From NCBI RefSeq assembly GCF_031732815.1, contig NZ_JAVMKF010000176.1:1-24581 (forward strand): a stretch of DNA of 24,581 nt, written 5' to 3'. The position numbers were made by a program, and so were the translations under genes. The notes under the pieces were generated by a model. That model worked only from the letters and a program-made list of their open reading frames with translations. It searched no databases and was not told the DNA's origin. The DNA comes from Accumulibacter sp031732815. Lineage in GTDB: Bacteria > Pseudomonadota > Gammaproteobacteria > Burkholderiales > Rhodocyclaceae. Positions 14,488 through 23,051 of the stretch are shown here, piece after piece; positions within the stretch are counted from its first letter, which is position 1; each line of letters opens with the position of its first letter.

Positions 14488-15558
14488 TCAGGCCAGTGGC
14501 AGGCGGATCGTGAAGCGCGTGCGGCCCGGCCGGCTGCTGCAGTCTATCGTCCCCTGGTGCTGCTGGACGAAGCTCTGCGCCAGCGTCAGGCCGAGGCCGC
14601 TGCCGTCCGGGCGTCCGGAAACGAGCGGATAGAACATGCGTTCGCGGATGTCGTCGGGAATTCCCGGGCCGTTGTCCAGCACTTCGACGGCGATCGCCAG
14701 ACGGTAGCGCCGCTTGGCCAGCGTGACCTGACGCGCGACGCGCGTGCGCAGCGTGATCTGCCCGGGGGCGGGCGCTTCGCTCGCCGGCTGGCGGTCGATC
14801 GCCTGCGCGGCGTTGCGCACGATGTTGAGGAAGACCTGTATCAGTTGCTCGCGGTCGCCGACCAGGTCGGGCAGGCTGGTGTCGTAGTCGCGCTGCACGC
14901 GCAGCAGCGGAAACTCGGCGGTGAGCAGGCTGCGCACGCGTTCGAGGATTTCGTGGATATTCACCGGGCCCGGCTGCATCGGGCGATGCGGCGAGAGCAG
15001 GCGGCGCATCAGGTCCTGCAGGCGGTCGGCTTCCTTGATGATGACCTGCGTGTATTCGCGCAGCGCGGGATTGTTCAGTTCGTGTTCGAGCAACTGCGCG
15101 GCGCCGCGGATGCCGCCGAGCGGGTTCTTGATTTCGTGTACCAGATTGCTGATCAGCTCGCGGTTGGCGTGTTGCTGTTCGGCCAGGCGCTCTTCGCGCG
15201 TCGCGCGCAGTTGCTGGTCGATCGGCCAAAGTTCGACGAGCAGGCGGACGTCGGCGGCATCGACCGGGTTGACTGCGCAGTTGACCGGCAGGACTTCGCC
15301 GTCGGCCAGGCGCAGTTCGATGTTCTCGCCGGTATAGCCCCAGCCCTGACCCAGCACCTTGTCGAAGGCGCCGAGCAGCGCCGGCGGACACCCCATGAAA
15401 GCGGCCAGCGGCAGGTCGGCGAAGACCTTGCCGCTGATCCCGAGCAGGTTTTCGGCCGCCGGGTTGAGGTAGCGGATCGCCAGGCGCTCGTCGAGCAGGA
15501 CGACGGCCGACGAGAGCAGGTCGAGTCCACCGAAGGCGCTGGCTGCCGGCTCAGTCAT
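14488..15558 (-). CDS. ntrB: NtrB (GlnL), nitrogen sensor histidine kinase/phosphatase
   Basis: The 356-residue protein starts at the ATG at 15558 (MTEPAASAFGG); no strong ribosome-binding site is present, and the frame is open well upstream through the preceding gene. An N-terminal PAS-type sensor region (AVVLLDERLAIRYLNPAAENLLG, in two parts AVVLLDERLAIRY and LNPAAENLLG) is followed by the H-box NLVHEIKNPLGGI with His141, then the N-box (NIVRNAAQA), G1 (DNGPGIP) and G2 (GSGLGL) of the HATPase domain. No membrane segments occur, as expected for this soluble kinase, which is controlled by the PII protein. It phosphorylates or dephosphorylates NtrC encoded next to it. Length and motif order are normal for the family. 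Confidence 0.96.
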   Translation of the reverse strand: MTEPAASAFGGLDLLSSAVVLLDERLAIRYLNPAAENLLGISGKVFADLPLAAFMGCPPALLGAFDKVLGQGWGYTGENIELRLADGEVLPVNCAVNPVDAADVRLLVELWPIDQQLRATREERLAEQQHANRELISNLVHEIKNPLGGIRGAAQLLEHELNNPALREYTQVIIKEADRLQDLMRRLLSPHRPMQPGPVNIHEILERVRSLLTAEFPLLRVQRDYDTSLPDLVGDREQLIQVFLNIVRNAAQAIDRQPASEAPAPGQITLRTRVARQVTLAKRRYRLAIAVEVLDNGPGIPDDIRERMFYPLVSGRPDGSGLGLTLAQSFVQQHQGTIDCSSRPGRTRFTIRLPLA

Positions 15559-15584
15559 CGTGCGGCGGCGGGCGGCGGGCGTGT

Positions 15585-16091
15585 TCAGCGCAGATTGGCG
15601 ATCTCCTTGCGGATCGCTTCGATGTTGCGCTCGTGCAGGGCGACCTTGTCCTTGTAGGCCTGCAGACGCTCCTGCACCTTGGCGCCGTTGATCGCGCCGC
15701 CCCGCACGCGCTCGGTGGGGAGGAAGACTTCCTGCTGCGCGGCGAGTTCCTTTTTCGCCTGCTCGGCGTTCTGCTGCTCGCCGGCGAGTTCGTTTTCGAG
15801 AATCCGCCGGCGGTCGCCGTCGCGCGACTTCTGCGTCTTGTCGTCGACTTTCGGGAAATCGGCCGGCGTTGCCGTTGCGGCCTTCGGCGCGCCCGGCTTG
15901 GCCGGCGCTTTCGGCGGCGGTGCGACGTTGATCGGTTCGAGAACGATCTTCCGACAGTTCTTGGTCGGAACGTTCGAGTAGAGAACCCGCCCGTCGACGT
16001 CGGCGCACTTGAAGATGTCCTGCGCGTCTGCCGGTGCTGCCGCCAGCCAGAACAGGGCAGTCGAAAGACACAGGGCTTGCGGTTTCATCAT
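15585..16091 (-). CDS. DUF4124-type periplasmic protein with coiled-coil tail
   Basis: A small secreted protein of 168 residues (or 167 from the second ATG at 16088, which is better spaced from AGGAG). A Sec signal peptide is clear: MMKPQALCLSTALFWLAAAPADA, cleaved near A-D-A/Q-D; written here as hydrophobic core LCLSTALFWLAAAPADA. The following QDIFKCADVDGRVLYSNVP is the DUF4124 signature (x-I-Y-K-C-x-D-x-x-G-x-x-x-Y-S/T). A proline/alanine linker (about 58-80) leads to a charged helical C-terminus (about 90-168), probably coiled coil. Function is unknown; a role in the envelope is inferred only from export. It sits between glnA and ntrB, 27 bases before the ntrB start, a neighbourhood seen in related betaproteobacteria. 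Confidence 0.85.
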   Translation of the reverse strand: MMKPQALCLSTALFWLAAAPADAQDIFKCADVDGRVLYSNVPTKNCRKIVLEPINVAPPPKAPAKPGAPKAATATPADFPKVDDKTQKSRDGDRRRILENELAGEQQNAEQAKKELAAQQEVFLPTERVRGGAINGAKVQERLQAYKDKVALHERNIEAIRKEIANLR

Positions 16092-16216
16092 CGTTCTCCT
16101 CGGTCGCCGCCGTCCGGCCAGTGCGCAGGTAACGGAATGCTCGCACGCGCACGCCGGCCGTCAAGTGTATTGGATCACGGCAGCCGATACAAACGCCGGA
16201 GAACGGCGCCCGGCAG

Positions 16217-16248
16217 ACAAAAAAAAGACGGGCCGTAGCCCGTCTTTT
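16217..16248 (-). terminator. Intrinsic terminator after glnA
   Basis: Read on the minus strand, GACGGGC (with flanking A residues) pairs with GCCCGTC across a 4-base loop (stem about 16226-16244, extended by A-T pairs on both sides), and the hairpin is followed by eight T residues (16219-16226 on the plus strand read as A). It lies 22 bases past the glnA stop. It should end most glnA transcripts before the DUF4124-ntrBC genes, with some readthrough possible. Confidence 0.9.
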
Positions 16249-16270
16249 CCCTTGCCCTGGCGCCTGGCGC

Positions 16271-17686
16271 TCAGCAACTGTAGTACAGATCGAACTCGAC
16301 CGGGTGCGTCGTCATCCGGATGCGGTTGACTTCGTCCATCTTCAGTTCGAGGTAGGCATCGACCCAGTCGTCCGAGAAGACGCCGCCGCGGGTGAGGAAC
16401 TCGCGATCCTTGTTGAGCGCGGCAAGCGCCTCTTCCAGGCTGGCGCAGACGGTCGGGATCTTGGCGTCCTCCTCCGGCGGCAGGTCGTAGAGGTTCTTGT
16501 CGGCCGGCTCGCCCGGATGAATCCGGTTCTGGATGCCGTCGAGACCCGCCATCAGCAGCGCCGCGAAGCACAGGTAGGGATTCGCCAAGGGGTCCGGGAA
16601 GCGCGTCTCGATCCGCCGCGCCTTGTCGGAAGCGACGTGCGGGACGCGGATCGAGGCCGAGCGGTTCTTCGCCGAGTAGGCCAGCTTGACCGGCGCTTCG
16701 TAGTGCGGTACCAGACGCTTGTACGAGTTCGTTCCCGGGTTGGTGATCGCGTTCAAGGCCTTCGCGTGCTTGACGATGCCGCCGATGTAGAAGAGCGCGA
16801 GTTCCGACAGGCCGGCGTAACCGTTGCCGGCGAACAGGTTCTTGCCGTCCTTCCAGATCGACTGATGCACGTGCATTCCCGAGCCGTTGTCGCCAACGAT
16901 GGGCTTGGGCATGAAGGTGGCCGTCTTGCCGTACTGATGGGCGACGTTATGCACGACGTACTTCAGCATCTGCGTCCAGTCGGCCCGCTTGACCAGCGTG
17001 TTGAACAGCGTGCCGATTTCACACTGACCGGCGGTCGCCACTTCGTGGTGGTGCACTTCGACCGGGACGCCGATCTGTTCGAGCGTGAGGACCATCGCCG
17101 AGCGCAGGTCGTGCAGGCTGTCGACTGGCGGGACCGGGAAGTAGCCGCCCTTGATGCCGGGACGGTGGCCGGTGCCGCCCTCGCCTTCGCTCTTTTCGCC
17201 GTTCGTCCAGGCGGCTTCCTGCGAGTAGATCTTCAGGCTGCAGCCCGACATGTCGACGCTCCAGGCGACCGAATCGAAGATGAAGAACTCGGGTTCCGGG
17301 CCAAAGTACGCGGTGTCGCCGATGCCGCTCGACTTCAGATAGGCTTCGGCGCGCTTGGCGATCGAACGCGGGTCGCGATCGTAGCCGCGCCCGTCGGCCG
17401 GGTCGACGACGTCGCAGGTAATGACCACCGTCGTTTCGTCGAAGAAGGGATCGACGTAGGCGGTGCTCGGGTCCGGCATCAGTTGCATGTCGGAGGCCTG
17501 AATTCCTTTCCAGCCGGCGATCGACGATCCGTCAAAGGCGTGACCGTTCTCGAACTTGTCTTCGTTGAACGCGCTCACCGGAACGGTCACGTGCTGTTCC
17601 TTGCCGCGGGTATCGGTGAAGCGGAAGTCGACGAACTTCGCTTCGCTTTCCTTGACCATCTTGATCACGTCTTGCGGGCTTGCCAT
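16271..17686 (-). CDS. glnA: Type I glutamine synthetase
   Basis: A 471-residue GlnA that makes glutamine from glutamate, ammonia and ATP as a cytoplasmic dodecamer. Family hallmarks are all visible: FDGSSIAGW, the metal and glutamate site GPEPEFFIFD, the ammonium/glutamate loop KGGYFPVPP, VEVHHHEVATAGQCEI, the flap NPGTNSYKRLVP, the NRSASIRVP arginines and Tyr400 in NLYDLPPEE, the site adenylylated by GlnE in beta-type enzymes. Length matches the 469-471 norm. The start MASPQDVIKMV is preceded by GGAG nine bases upstream. Upstream are a sigma-54 promoter (17755-17770) and an NtrC-type operator (17833-17849); downstream an intrinsic terminator. So synthesis is expected to rise under nitrogen limitation via NtrB/NtrC, and activity to be set by adenylylation. 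Confidence 0.99.
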   Translation of the reverse strand: MASPQDVIKMVKESEAKFVDFRFTDTRGKEQHVTVPVSAFNEDKFENGHAFDGSSIAGWKGIQASDMQLMPDPSTAYVDPFFDETTVVITCDVVDPADGRGYDRDPRSIAKRAEAYLKSSGIGDTAYFGPEPEFFIFDSVAWSVDMSGCSLKIYSQEAAWTNGEKSEGEGGTGHRPGIKGGYFPVPPVDSLHDLRSAMVLTLEQIGVPVEVHHHEVATAGQCEIGTLFNTLVKRADWTQMLKYVVHNVAHQYGKTATFMPKPIVGDNGSGMHVHQSIWKDGKNLFAGNGYAGLSELALFYIGGIVKHAKALNAITNPGTNSYKRLVPHYEAPVKLAYSAKNRSASIRVPHVASDKARRIETRFPDPLANPYLCFAALLMAGLDGIQNRIHPGEPADKNLYDLPPEEDAKIPTVCASLEEALAALNKDREFLTRGGVFSDDWVDAYLELKMDEVNRIRMTTHPVEFDLYYSC

Positions 17687-17754
17687 TGCAGAATCTCCAG
17701 AGCAGTTGCCGGGGTGCCGGCGAAAGTATAAAAGGTAGCTTGCGCTCGGGTACT

Positions 17755-17770
17755 AGCAGAAAACATGCCA
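17755..17770 (-). promoter_or_regulatory. Sigma-54 promoter of glnA
   Basis: On the minus strand the 16-mer TGGCATGTTTTCTGCT matches the sigma-54 consensus TGGCACGNNNNTTGCW at 10 of 12 defined bases, with the GG and GC elements at the correct distance. Transcription would start near 17744, leaving a leader of about 58 bases before glnA. Confidence 0.83.
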
Positions 17771-17832
17771 GTCCCTGCATTGCTGATCGAGCATTGTGCC
17801 ACAAGGGCATCGCGCCAACCGGCTGTTTTTTC

Positions 17833-17849
17833 CGCACCATGGCGGTGCA
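17833..17849 (-). promoter_or_regulatory. NtrC-binding site upstream of glnA
   Basis: The minus strand reads TGCACCGCCATGGTGCG, an inverted repeat GCACC-5-GGTGC that closely resembles the enteric NtrC site TGCACCAACATGGTGCT. Its centre is about 97 bases upstream of the predicted glnA start, a normal enhancer distance. Confidence 0.78.
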
Positions 17850-17977
17850 TACGCGGGCAGCCGCGCACCCCGGCGGTGCGCGGCGCACCCCGCCTTCGTG
17901 CCGCCGGAAACGTCGGCCGGCAAGTGCTTTATACTGCTGTTTTTGCCTTCCAATCGACGGGGTACGCGCCGGGCACC

Positions 17978-18427
17978 ATGGGAAAACTGACCGATCTGCT
18001 GCAACTGGCTCGCGCGCGCGGGCACGACCTTGGCCTCCCCTACGCCGGTGCGCTGACGCCGCAGGAAGCCTACGATGTCTGGCAACTGGCGCCCGGCGCC
18101 CGCCTGATCGATGTCCGCACGCACGCTGAATGGGATTGGGTCGGACGCATCCCGGGCGCCGTCGAAATCGAGTGGATGAGCTACCCCGACAATCGGCTGA
18201 ACATTCACTTCCTTGCCCAGGTCGAACAGCAGGTGGATCGCGAGGCCTTGCTGATGTTCATCTGCCGCAGCGGCGTGCGCTCGCACCATGCGGCGGCGCT
18301 GGTCAGCGAGGCAAGGCAGCGCGAGTGCTACAACGTGCTGGAGGGCTTCGAGGGCAACAAGGACGCGCGCGGCCAGCGCGGCAAAGTCGGCGGCTGGCGC
18401 CACGCCGGCCTGCCCTGGCAGAGCTGA
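17978..18427 (+). CDS. Rhodanese-like sulfurtransferase domain protein
   Basis: A 149-residue single-domain rhodanese starting at the ATG at 17978 (MGKLTDLLQLARARG); the longer open frame upstream overlaps the glnA control region and is unlikely. Key parts: LTPQEAYDVW (27-36), RLIDVRTHAEWDWVGRIPGA (42-61) and the active-site loop FICRSGVRS with catalytic Cys96. Rhodaneses move sulfane sulfur from donors such as thiosulfate to acceptors; the exact partner here is unknown. The end GGWRHAGLPW is typical of this proteobacterial subgroup. It is cytoplasmic (no signal peptide), divergent from glnA, and 116 bases before nadA, with which it may be co-transcribed. A link to Fe-S cluster supply for NadA is conceivable but not shown. 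Confidence 0.9.
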   Translation: MGKLTDLLQLARARGHDLGLPYAGALTPQEAYDVWQLAPGARLIDVRTHAEWDWVGRIPGAVEIEWMSYPDNRLNIHFLAQVEQQVDREALLMFICRSGVRSHHAAALVSEARQRECYNVLEGFEGNKDARGQRGKVGGWRHAGLPWQS

Positions 18428-18543
18428 AGGCTCGGCCGCCGCCAGCGAATCGCCGCACCGGCGCCGGACAGCACTCGTCGCCGAGTTGCTTGTCCGACGC
18501 AGACGCTCAGACTCTTTTTCGCTCACGTTTCGGATCTCGCCCC

Positions 18544-19641
18544 ATGCAAACTGCAACCATCAGCTTCGACAAGTTCAACCCGTTGCAAGACGACGAGTGC
18601 CATGCGCGGATTCGTGCCGCGCGCGCGCGCCTCGCCGAGCAGGCCGTGCTGCTCTGCCACCACTATCAGCGCGCCGACGTCTACCAGTACGCCGACCTGA
18701 CCGGCGACTCGCTCAAGCTGTCGCGCCTCGCCTCGCAGACCGACGCGCGCTACATCGTCTTCTGCGGCGTGCACTTCATGGCCGAGGTGGCCGACATCAT
18801 GTCGCGCCCGGAGCAGTTGGCGATCCTGCCCGATCTGGCCGCCGGCTGCTCGATGGCCGACATGGCCAATCTGGCCAAGGTCGAACGTTGCTGGCGCGAA
18901 CTCGGCGAGGTGCTCGAGGTCGAGCAGCAGGTGACGCCGGTGACCTACATCAATTCGGCGGCCGATCTGAAGGCCTTCTGCGGCGAGCGCGGCGGCATCG
19001 TCTGCACCTCGTCGAATGCGGGGAGCATTGCCGCCTGGGCCTTTGCGCAGCGCCCGAAGATCCTGTTCTTTCCCGATCAGCACCTGGGCCGGTGGACCGG
19101 CCACCAGATGGGGATTCCGCTCGACGAAATGGTCGTCTGGGACCCCGACCTCGAACTCGGCGGCCTGAGCGCCGAGCAGATTCGCCACGCCCGCCTGCTG
19201 CTCTGGAAGGGGCACTGCTCGGTGCATCAGATGTTTCAGCCGGCCCACATCCTGCGCTTCCGCAACGAACACCCGGACGGCCTGGTGATCTCGCATCCGG
19301 AATGCAGCTTCGAGGTCTGCCGGCAGTCGGATTTCGTCGGCTCGACCGAGCACATCGTGCGCACGATCAAGCAGGCGGCGCCGAATACGCGCTGGCTGGT
19401 CGGCACCGAGTTGAATCTGGTCAACCGGCTCGCCGAGGAGGTGCGCGCCGAGGGCAAGATCGTCCAGTTCATGGCGCCGACCGTCTGCATGTGCTCGACG
19501 ATGCAGCGCATCGACCCGCAGCATCTGGCGTGGACGCTGGAAAACCTGGCCGACGGCAATGTCGTCAATCAGATCAGCGTCGCCGCGCACGAGCGCGCTG
19601 CTGCCAAGCTGGCGCTCGACCGTATGCTTGCCGTCTCCTGA
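18544..19641 (+). CDS. nadA: Quinolinate synthase
   Basis: This 365-residue NadA condenses iminoaspartate (from NadB) with dihydroxyacetone phosphate to quinolinate in NAD biosynthesis, using an oxygen-sensitive 4Fe-4S cluster. The start MQTATISFDKFNPL at 18544 has no strong ribosome-binding site. Recognisable segments: VLLCHHYQRADVYQYAD, ADLTGDSLKLS, YIVFCGVHFMAE, AGCSMAD (Cys102), SSNAGSIAAWA, FFPDQHLGR, KGHCSVHQMF (Cys225), SHPECSFEVC, and PTVCMCS (Cys315/317). Cys102, Cys225 and one of the C-terminal pair are the likely cluster ligands. Length is normal. It is followed after 174 bases by a peroxidase gene. No NadB or NadC is in the window. Confidence 0.98.
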   Translation: MQTATISFDKFNPLQDDECHARIRAARARLAEQAVLLCHHYQRADVYQYADLTGDSLKLSRLASQTDARYIVFCGVHFMAEVADIMSRPEQLAILPDLAAGCSMADMANLAKVERCWRELGEVLEVEQQVTPVTYINSAADLKAFCGERGGIVCTSSNAGSIAAWAFAQRPKILFFPDQHLGRWTGHQMGIPLDEMVVWDPDLELGGLSAEQIRHARLLLWKGHCSVHQMFQPAHILRFRNEHPDGLVISHPECSFEVCRQSDFVGSTEHIVRTIKQAAPNTRWLVGTELNLVNRLAEEVRAEGKIVQFMAPTVCMCSTMQRIDPQHLAWTLENLADGNVVNQISVAAHERAAAKLALDRMLAVS

Positions 19642-19815
19642 TCGGTCTCGCCGGCCAACCACCGGCCACGCTGAAAGCGGTGAACTTTCCCGGCGAGCGA
19701 TTGACCAAGAACTGCCCGGCGCGTGTCGCCGTCGGCGTCGTTGCCCCAGCCAGACGATCGCCAAGCGTCCTGAACCGTCCGACTCATCGCATCCCAACCC
19801 ACGAAGGAATAGCCC

Positions 19816-20319
19816 ATGACCCGCACTGTCACCCTCGGCGGCAACGCCGTCCCCGTCGCCGGCAACTTTCCGCAGCCCGGCCAGACCGCGCCAGCCTTCT
19901 CGCTCGTCGGCCGCACGCTGGCCGCGACGACGCTCGCCGACTTCGCCGGCAAGCGCAAGATCCTGAACATCTTCCCGAGCATCGACACGCCGACCTGCGC
20001 CACTTCGGTGCGCAAGTTCAACCAGGCGGCGAGCAGCCTGGCGAACACCGTCGTGCTCTGCATTTCGGCCGACCTGCCTTTCGCCCAGGGACGTTTCTGC
20101 GCGGCCGAAGGACTGGAAAACGTACACACGCTGTCGACGCTGCGCGGGCGTGAGTTTCTGCGCGACTACGGCGTCGAACTGGCCGACGGACCGCTCGCCG
20201 GGCTGGCGGCACGCGCCGTCGTCGTCCTCGACGAAACCGACCGCGTGCTGCACAGCCAACTGGTCGGCGAGATCAAGGACGAACCCGATTACGACGCGGC
20301 GCTGCGCGCGCTCGCCTGA
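19816..20319 (+). CDS. tpx: Thiol peroxidase (Tpx, atypical 2-Cys peroxiredoxin)
   Basis: A 167-residue peroxiredoxin of the Tpx group, which reduces hydrogen and alkyl peroxides with electrons from thioredoxin. The start at 19816 (MTRTVTLGGNAVPV) has AAGGA seven bases upstream. The peroxidatic Cys61 lies in PSIDTPTCATSVRKFN, and the resolving Cys95 in DLPFAQGRFCAAEG, the normal spacing. Other conserved parts are GQTAPAFSLV and LSTLRGREFLRDYGV. No signal peptide is visible, so it should act in the cytoplasm. It is convergent with the btuF-like gene; the 73 bases between their stops are GC-rich and hold no clear T-tract terminator. Confidence 0.97.
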   Translation: MTRTVTLGGNAVPVAGNFPQPGQTAPAFSLVGRTLAATTLADFAGKRKILNIFPSIDTPTCATSVRKFNQAASSLANTVVLCISADLPFAQGRFCAAEGLENVHTLSTLRGREFLRDYGVELADGPLAGLAARAVVVLDETDRVLHSQLVGEIKDEPDYDAALRALA

Positions 20320-20392
20320 GCGCCGGGCACGAACCGCTGGCCGCCGCGCCGGCGGTTACCGCCCGCCGCCGCGCTGAAGGCCGGCGGCCGAC

Positions 20393-21313
20393 TCAGCGGC
20401 GGCGCTGGCGCGCCTGTTCGAGATGCCGGCAGAGTTGCTCGGCGCCTTCGAGCAGACGCGGCGTGTGGCGCTGAATCAGGTCGGGCGGAACGAAGAACAG
20501 GTTGTCGCGCTGCACCGCGGTGATGCGCGGCCATTTCTTCCAGTCGTCGAGCCATTCCGGGCGCGCCTCGCCCATGCCACTGGCGACGATCGCCTCCGGG
20601 TTGCTGGCGATCACCGCTTCGACCGTGACGCTCGCCGCCATCGCTTCCAGCGTGCCGAAAACGTTTTCGCCGCCGCACAGGTGAATGGCGTCCGAGATGA
20701 TCTGACTGCGGCCGACGGTCATCAACGGCTGCTTCCAGATCTGGTAGAAGGTGCGCACACTTGCTTTGCCCGAATACTGCGTCCGCAGTGCGACAAGCCG
20801 CTGGCGGAAGCGCTGCGCGGTGACGCTCGCCACGCCCTGCGTGCCGGCAAGCGTGCCCAGACGCTCGATCTCGCTGGCCACGTCTTCGATGCGGTTCGGC
20901 TGCGAGACGTAGAGCGTGTAGCCTAGCCCGTGCAGCTTGTCGAGATTGGCCGTCGCGTTGCCCGACTGCCAGCCGACGACCAGGTCGGGCTTGAGCGCCG
21001 CCACAGCTTCCAGATCGAGCCGGGCATAGCTGCCGACGCGCGCGATCTTCTTCGCCGCTTCCGGGTAATTGCTGTAATCGACCGTACCGACGATCCGTTC
21101 GCCAGCGCCGGCGGCGAACAGCGTCTCGGTCAGGTGCGGCGCCAGACTGACGATACGCTGCGCCGGCTGCGCCAGCCTGACCGTCTGGCCGAGGTCGTCG
21201 CGCACACTGACTTCGGCGCCGGCAGCGGTCGCCGCTGCGCCGGCGAACAGCGCGAGTCCGCGCAGGACGATGCGGCACAGCCAGCGGCTGCGCGGTGTTG
21301 CTTTGCCGATCAT
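20393..21313 (-). CDS. btuF: BtuF-like cobalamin ABC-transporter substrate-binding protein
   Basis: A 306-residue periplasmic binding protein of the helical-backbone type. It starts at 21313 (MIGKATPRSRW) with AAGGAA upstream. A signal peptide spans about residues 1-33 (basic start, then VLRGLALFAGAAATAAGA). The mature protein has RIVSLAPHLTETLFAAGAG, GTVDYSNYPEAAKKI, KVGSYARLDLE-like GSYARLDLEAVAALKPDLVV, and QRHTPRLLEGAEQLC, matching BtuF rather than siderophore or haem binders. BtuF delivers vitamin B12 or cobinamide to BtuCD. The gene is divergent from a cobyric acid synthase, supporting a corrinoid role. The permease and ATPase are not in the window. The specificity call rests on family resemblance and the neighbour. 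Confidence 0.86.
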   Translation of the reverse strand: MIGKATPRSRWLCRIVLRGLALFAGAAATAAGAEVSVRDDLGQTVRLAQPAQRIVSLAPHLTETLFAAGAGERIVGTVDYSNYPEAAKKIARVGSYARLDLEAVAALKPDLVVGWQSGNATANLDKLHGLGYTLYVSQPNRIEDVASEIERLGTLAGTQGVASVTAQRFRQRLVALRTQYSGKASVRTFYQIWKQPLMTVGRSQIISDAIHLCGGENVFGTLEAMAASVTVEAVIASNPEAIVASGMGEARPEWLDDWKKWPRITAVQRDNLFFVPPDLIQRHTPRLLEGAEQLCRHLEQARQRRR

Positions 21314-21514
21314 GGGGTTCCTTGGGCAAGCGGTGAAGACGATCGTGGCCGACGAGTGCGCACCGGACGGGCCGCCGGCCAGGGCCGGAACGCCCGATCA
21401 GCGACGCGCCGACGGATTTTAGCGCGCCGCAGCGGCCGGCGCCGGAACGAAGCGACCGCCGCGTGCGAGAATGCGGCGTCCGGCGCTTGCGCCGATTCCC
21501 CGAAACGCCACTCC

Positions 21515-22996
21515 ATGGCAACACCAAGCTCTCTGCCTGCCGGTACACCGGCGCTGATGGTTCAGGGCTGCACTTCCGACGCCGGCAAGAGCACGCTGGT
21601 TGCCGCGCTGTGCCGCATCCTGAAACGCCGCGGCGTGCGCGTCGCGCCGTTCAAGCCGCAGAACATGGCGCTCAATTCGGCAGTCACCGTCGACGGCGGC
21701 GAGATCGGCCGCGCCCAGGCGCTGCAGGCGCTCGCCGCCGGTCTGCCACCGCATAGCGACTTCAACCCGGTGCTGCTCAAGCCGAACAGCGACCGCCAGG
21801 CGCAGGTGATCATTCACGGCAAGGCGCTCGACAGTCTGGACGCGATCGCCTACCACGAGTACAAGCCGCGCGCGCTCGCCGCGGTGCTCGAATCGTACCA
21901 GCGCTTGTGCGCGCAGTACGCCTGCGTGCTGATCGAGGGAGCGGGCAGCCCGGCCGAAATCAACCTGCGCGACCGCGACATCGCCAACATGGGCTTCGCC
22001 GAGGTCGTCGACTGCCCGGTGATCCTGATCGCCGACATCGATCGCGGTGGCGTCTTCGCGCATCTCGTCGGCACGCTGGAACTGCTCTCGCCCTCCGAAC
22101 AGGCGCGCATCCGGGGATTTGTCATCAATCGTTTCCGCGGCGACATCCGCTTGCTCGAATCCGGGCTCGACTGGCTCGAGCAGCGCACCGGCAAGCCGGT
22201 GCTCGGCGTTCTGCCCTACCTGCACGGGCTCTACCTGGACGCCGAGGACGCGCTGCCGCGCGCCGAGACGGCCAAGGCGGCGGCCCGCCTGCAGGCGATC
22301 GCACCGGCCTTCCCGCGCATCGCCAACCACAACGACCTCGACCCGCTGCGCTTCCACCCGGCGGTCGATTTCCGCTTCGTCGGCCCGGGCGAGACGCCGC
22401 CAGCGGCCGACCTGATCGTCCTCCCGGGATCGAAGGCGGTGCAGGCCGACCTCGCCTGGCTGCGCGCGAACGGCTGGGAAGCGGCGATCCGCCGCCACTT
22501 GCGCTACGCCGGCCGCTTGATCGCCATCTGCGGCGGCTACCAGATGCTCGGCCGTCACCTGCACGACCCGCTGGGAATCGAGGGCGAGCCGGGCAGCGCC
22601 GCCGGTCTGGGCCTGCTCGACTGCACGACGACGCTGGCCAGTGAGAAGCAACTGAAGAACGTCGTCGGAACGCTCAACCTGCCCGGCCGGCCGGCCGTCC
22701 GCGGCTACGAGATTCACATGGGTGTGACCACCGGTCCGGCGCTGGCGCGCCCGGCCGCGACGCTGGCCGGCGCAGCCGACGGCGCGCTTTCCGAAGACGG
22801 CCAGATCCTGGCCACCTACTGCCACGGACTGTTCGACGAACCGGCAGCGCTGGCCGCACTGCTGCGCTGGGCGGGAGCGCCGGCAGACGCCGCCCCCTTC
22901 GACGCCGCGGCACGCCGCGAAGCCGACCTCGACCGGCTGGCCGACACCGTCGAGCAGGCGTTCAGATGGGAGAAGCTGGCCGGTCTGCTCCCCTGA
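21515..22996 (+). CDS. cobQ: Cobyric acid synthase (adenosylcobyrinate a,c-diamide amidase)
   Basis: This 493-residue enzyme amidates four carboxylates of adenosylcobyrinate a,c-diamide using glutamine and ATP. The start at 21515 (MATPSSLPAG) is followed by a P-loop-like QGCTSDAGKST (17-27) and FKPQNMALNSAVT, then the synthetase domain with EGAGSPAEINLRDRDIANMG and ILIADIDRGGVFA. A class I glutamine amidotransferase domain ends the protein: catalytic Cys339 in LIAICGGYQMLG and His437 in TYCHGLFD. Length matches the family (about 480-510). The frame is open far upstream across the start of the btuF-like gene, but coding character begins only at 21515. Divergent placement with btuF suggests salvage plus synthesis of corrinoids in one locus (also called cbiP). 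Confidence 0.97.
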   Translation: MATPSSLPAGTPALMVQGCTSDAGKSTLVAALCRILKRRGVRVAPFKPQNMALNSAVTVDGGEIGRAQALQALAAGLPPHSDFNPVLLKPNSDRQAQVIIHGKALDSLDAIAYHEYKPRALAAVLESYQRLCAQYACVLIEGAGSPAEINLRDRDIANMGFAEVVDCPVILIADIDRGGVFAHLVGTLELLSPSEQARIRGFVINRFRGDIRLLESGLDWLEQRTGKPVLGVLPYLHGLYLDAEDALPRAETAKAAARLQAIAPAFPRIANHNDLDPLRFHPAVDFRFVGPGETPPAADLIVLPGSKAVQADLAWLRANGWEAAIRRHLRYAGRLIAICGGYQMLGRHLHDPLGIEGEPGSAAGLGLLDCTTTLASEKQLKNVVGTLNLPGRPAVRGYEIHMGVTTGPALARPAATLAGAADGALSEDGQILATYCHGLFDEPAALAALLRWAGAPADAAPFDAAARREADLDRLADTVEQAFRWEKLAGLLP

Positions 22997-23051
22997 GCGC
23001 TGGTGAAGTTTTCGCCTCGACGGGGCGAGCCCCTGCGCCAGACGGTGAAGG

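Noticed and set aside
16304..17731. Long open frame antisense to glnA
   Set aside because: A codon-bias shadow of a certain gene in GC-rich DNA; the translation is rich in Arg/Val/Asp without any family motif. The same applies to long antisense frames over the FGE, NtrC, nadA and cobQ genes.
21314..21514. Cobalamin riboswitch between btuF and cobQ
   Set aside because: The 201-bp divergent region has a GCCACT word near 21507 but no recognisable B12-box context or conserved riboswitch core on either strand.
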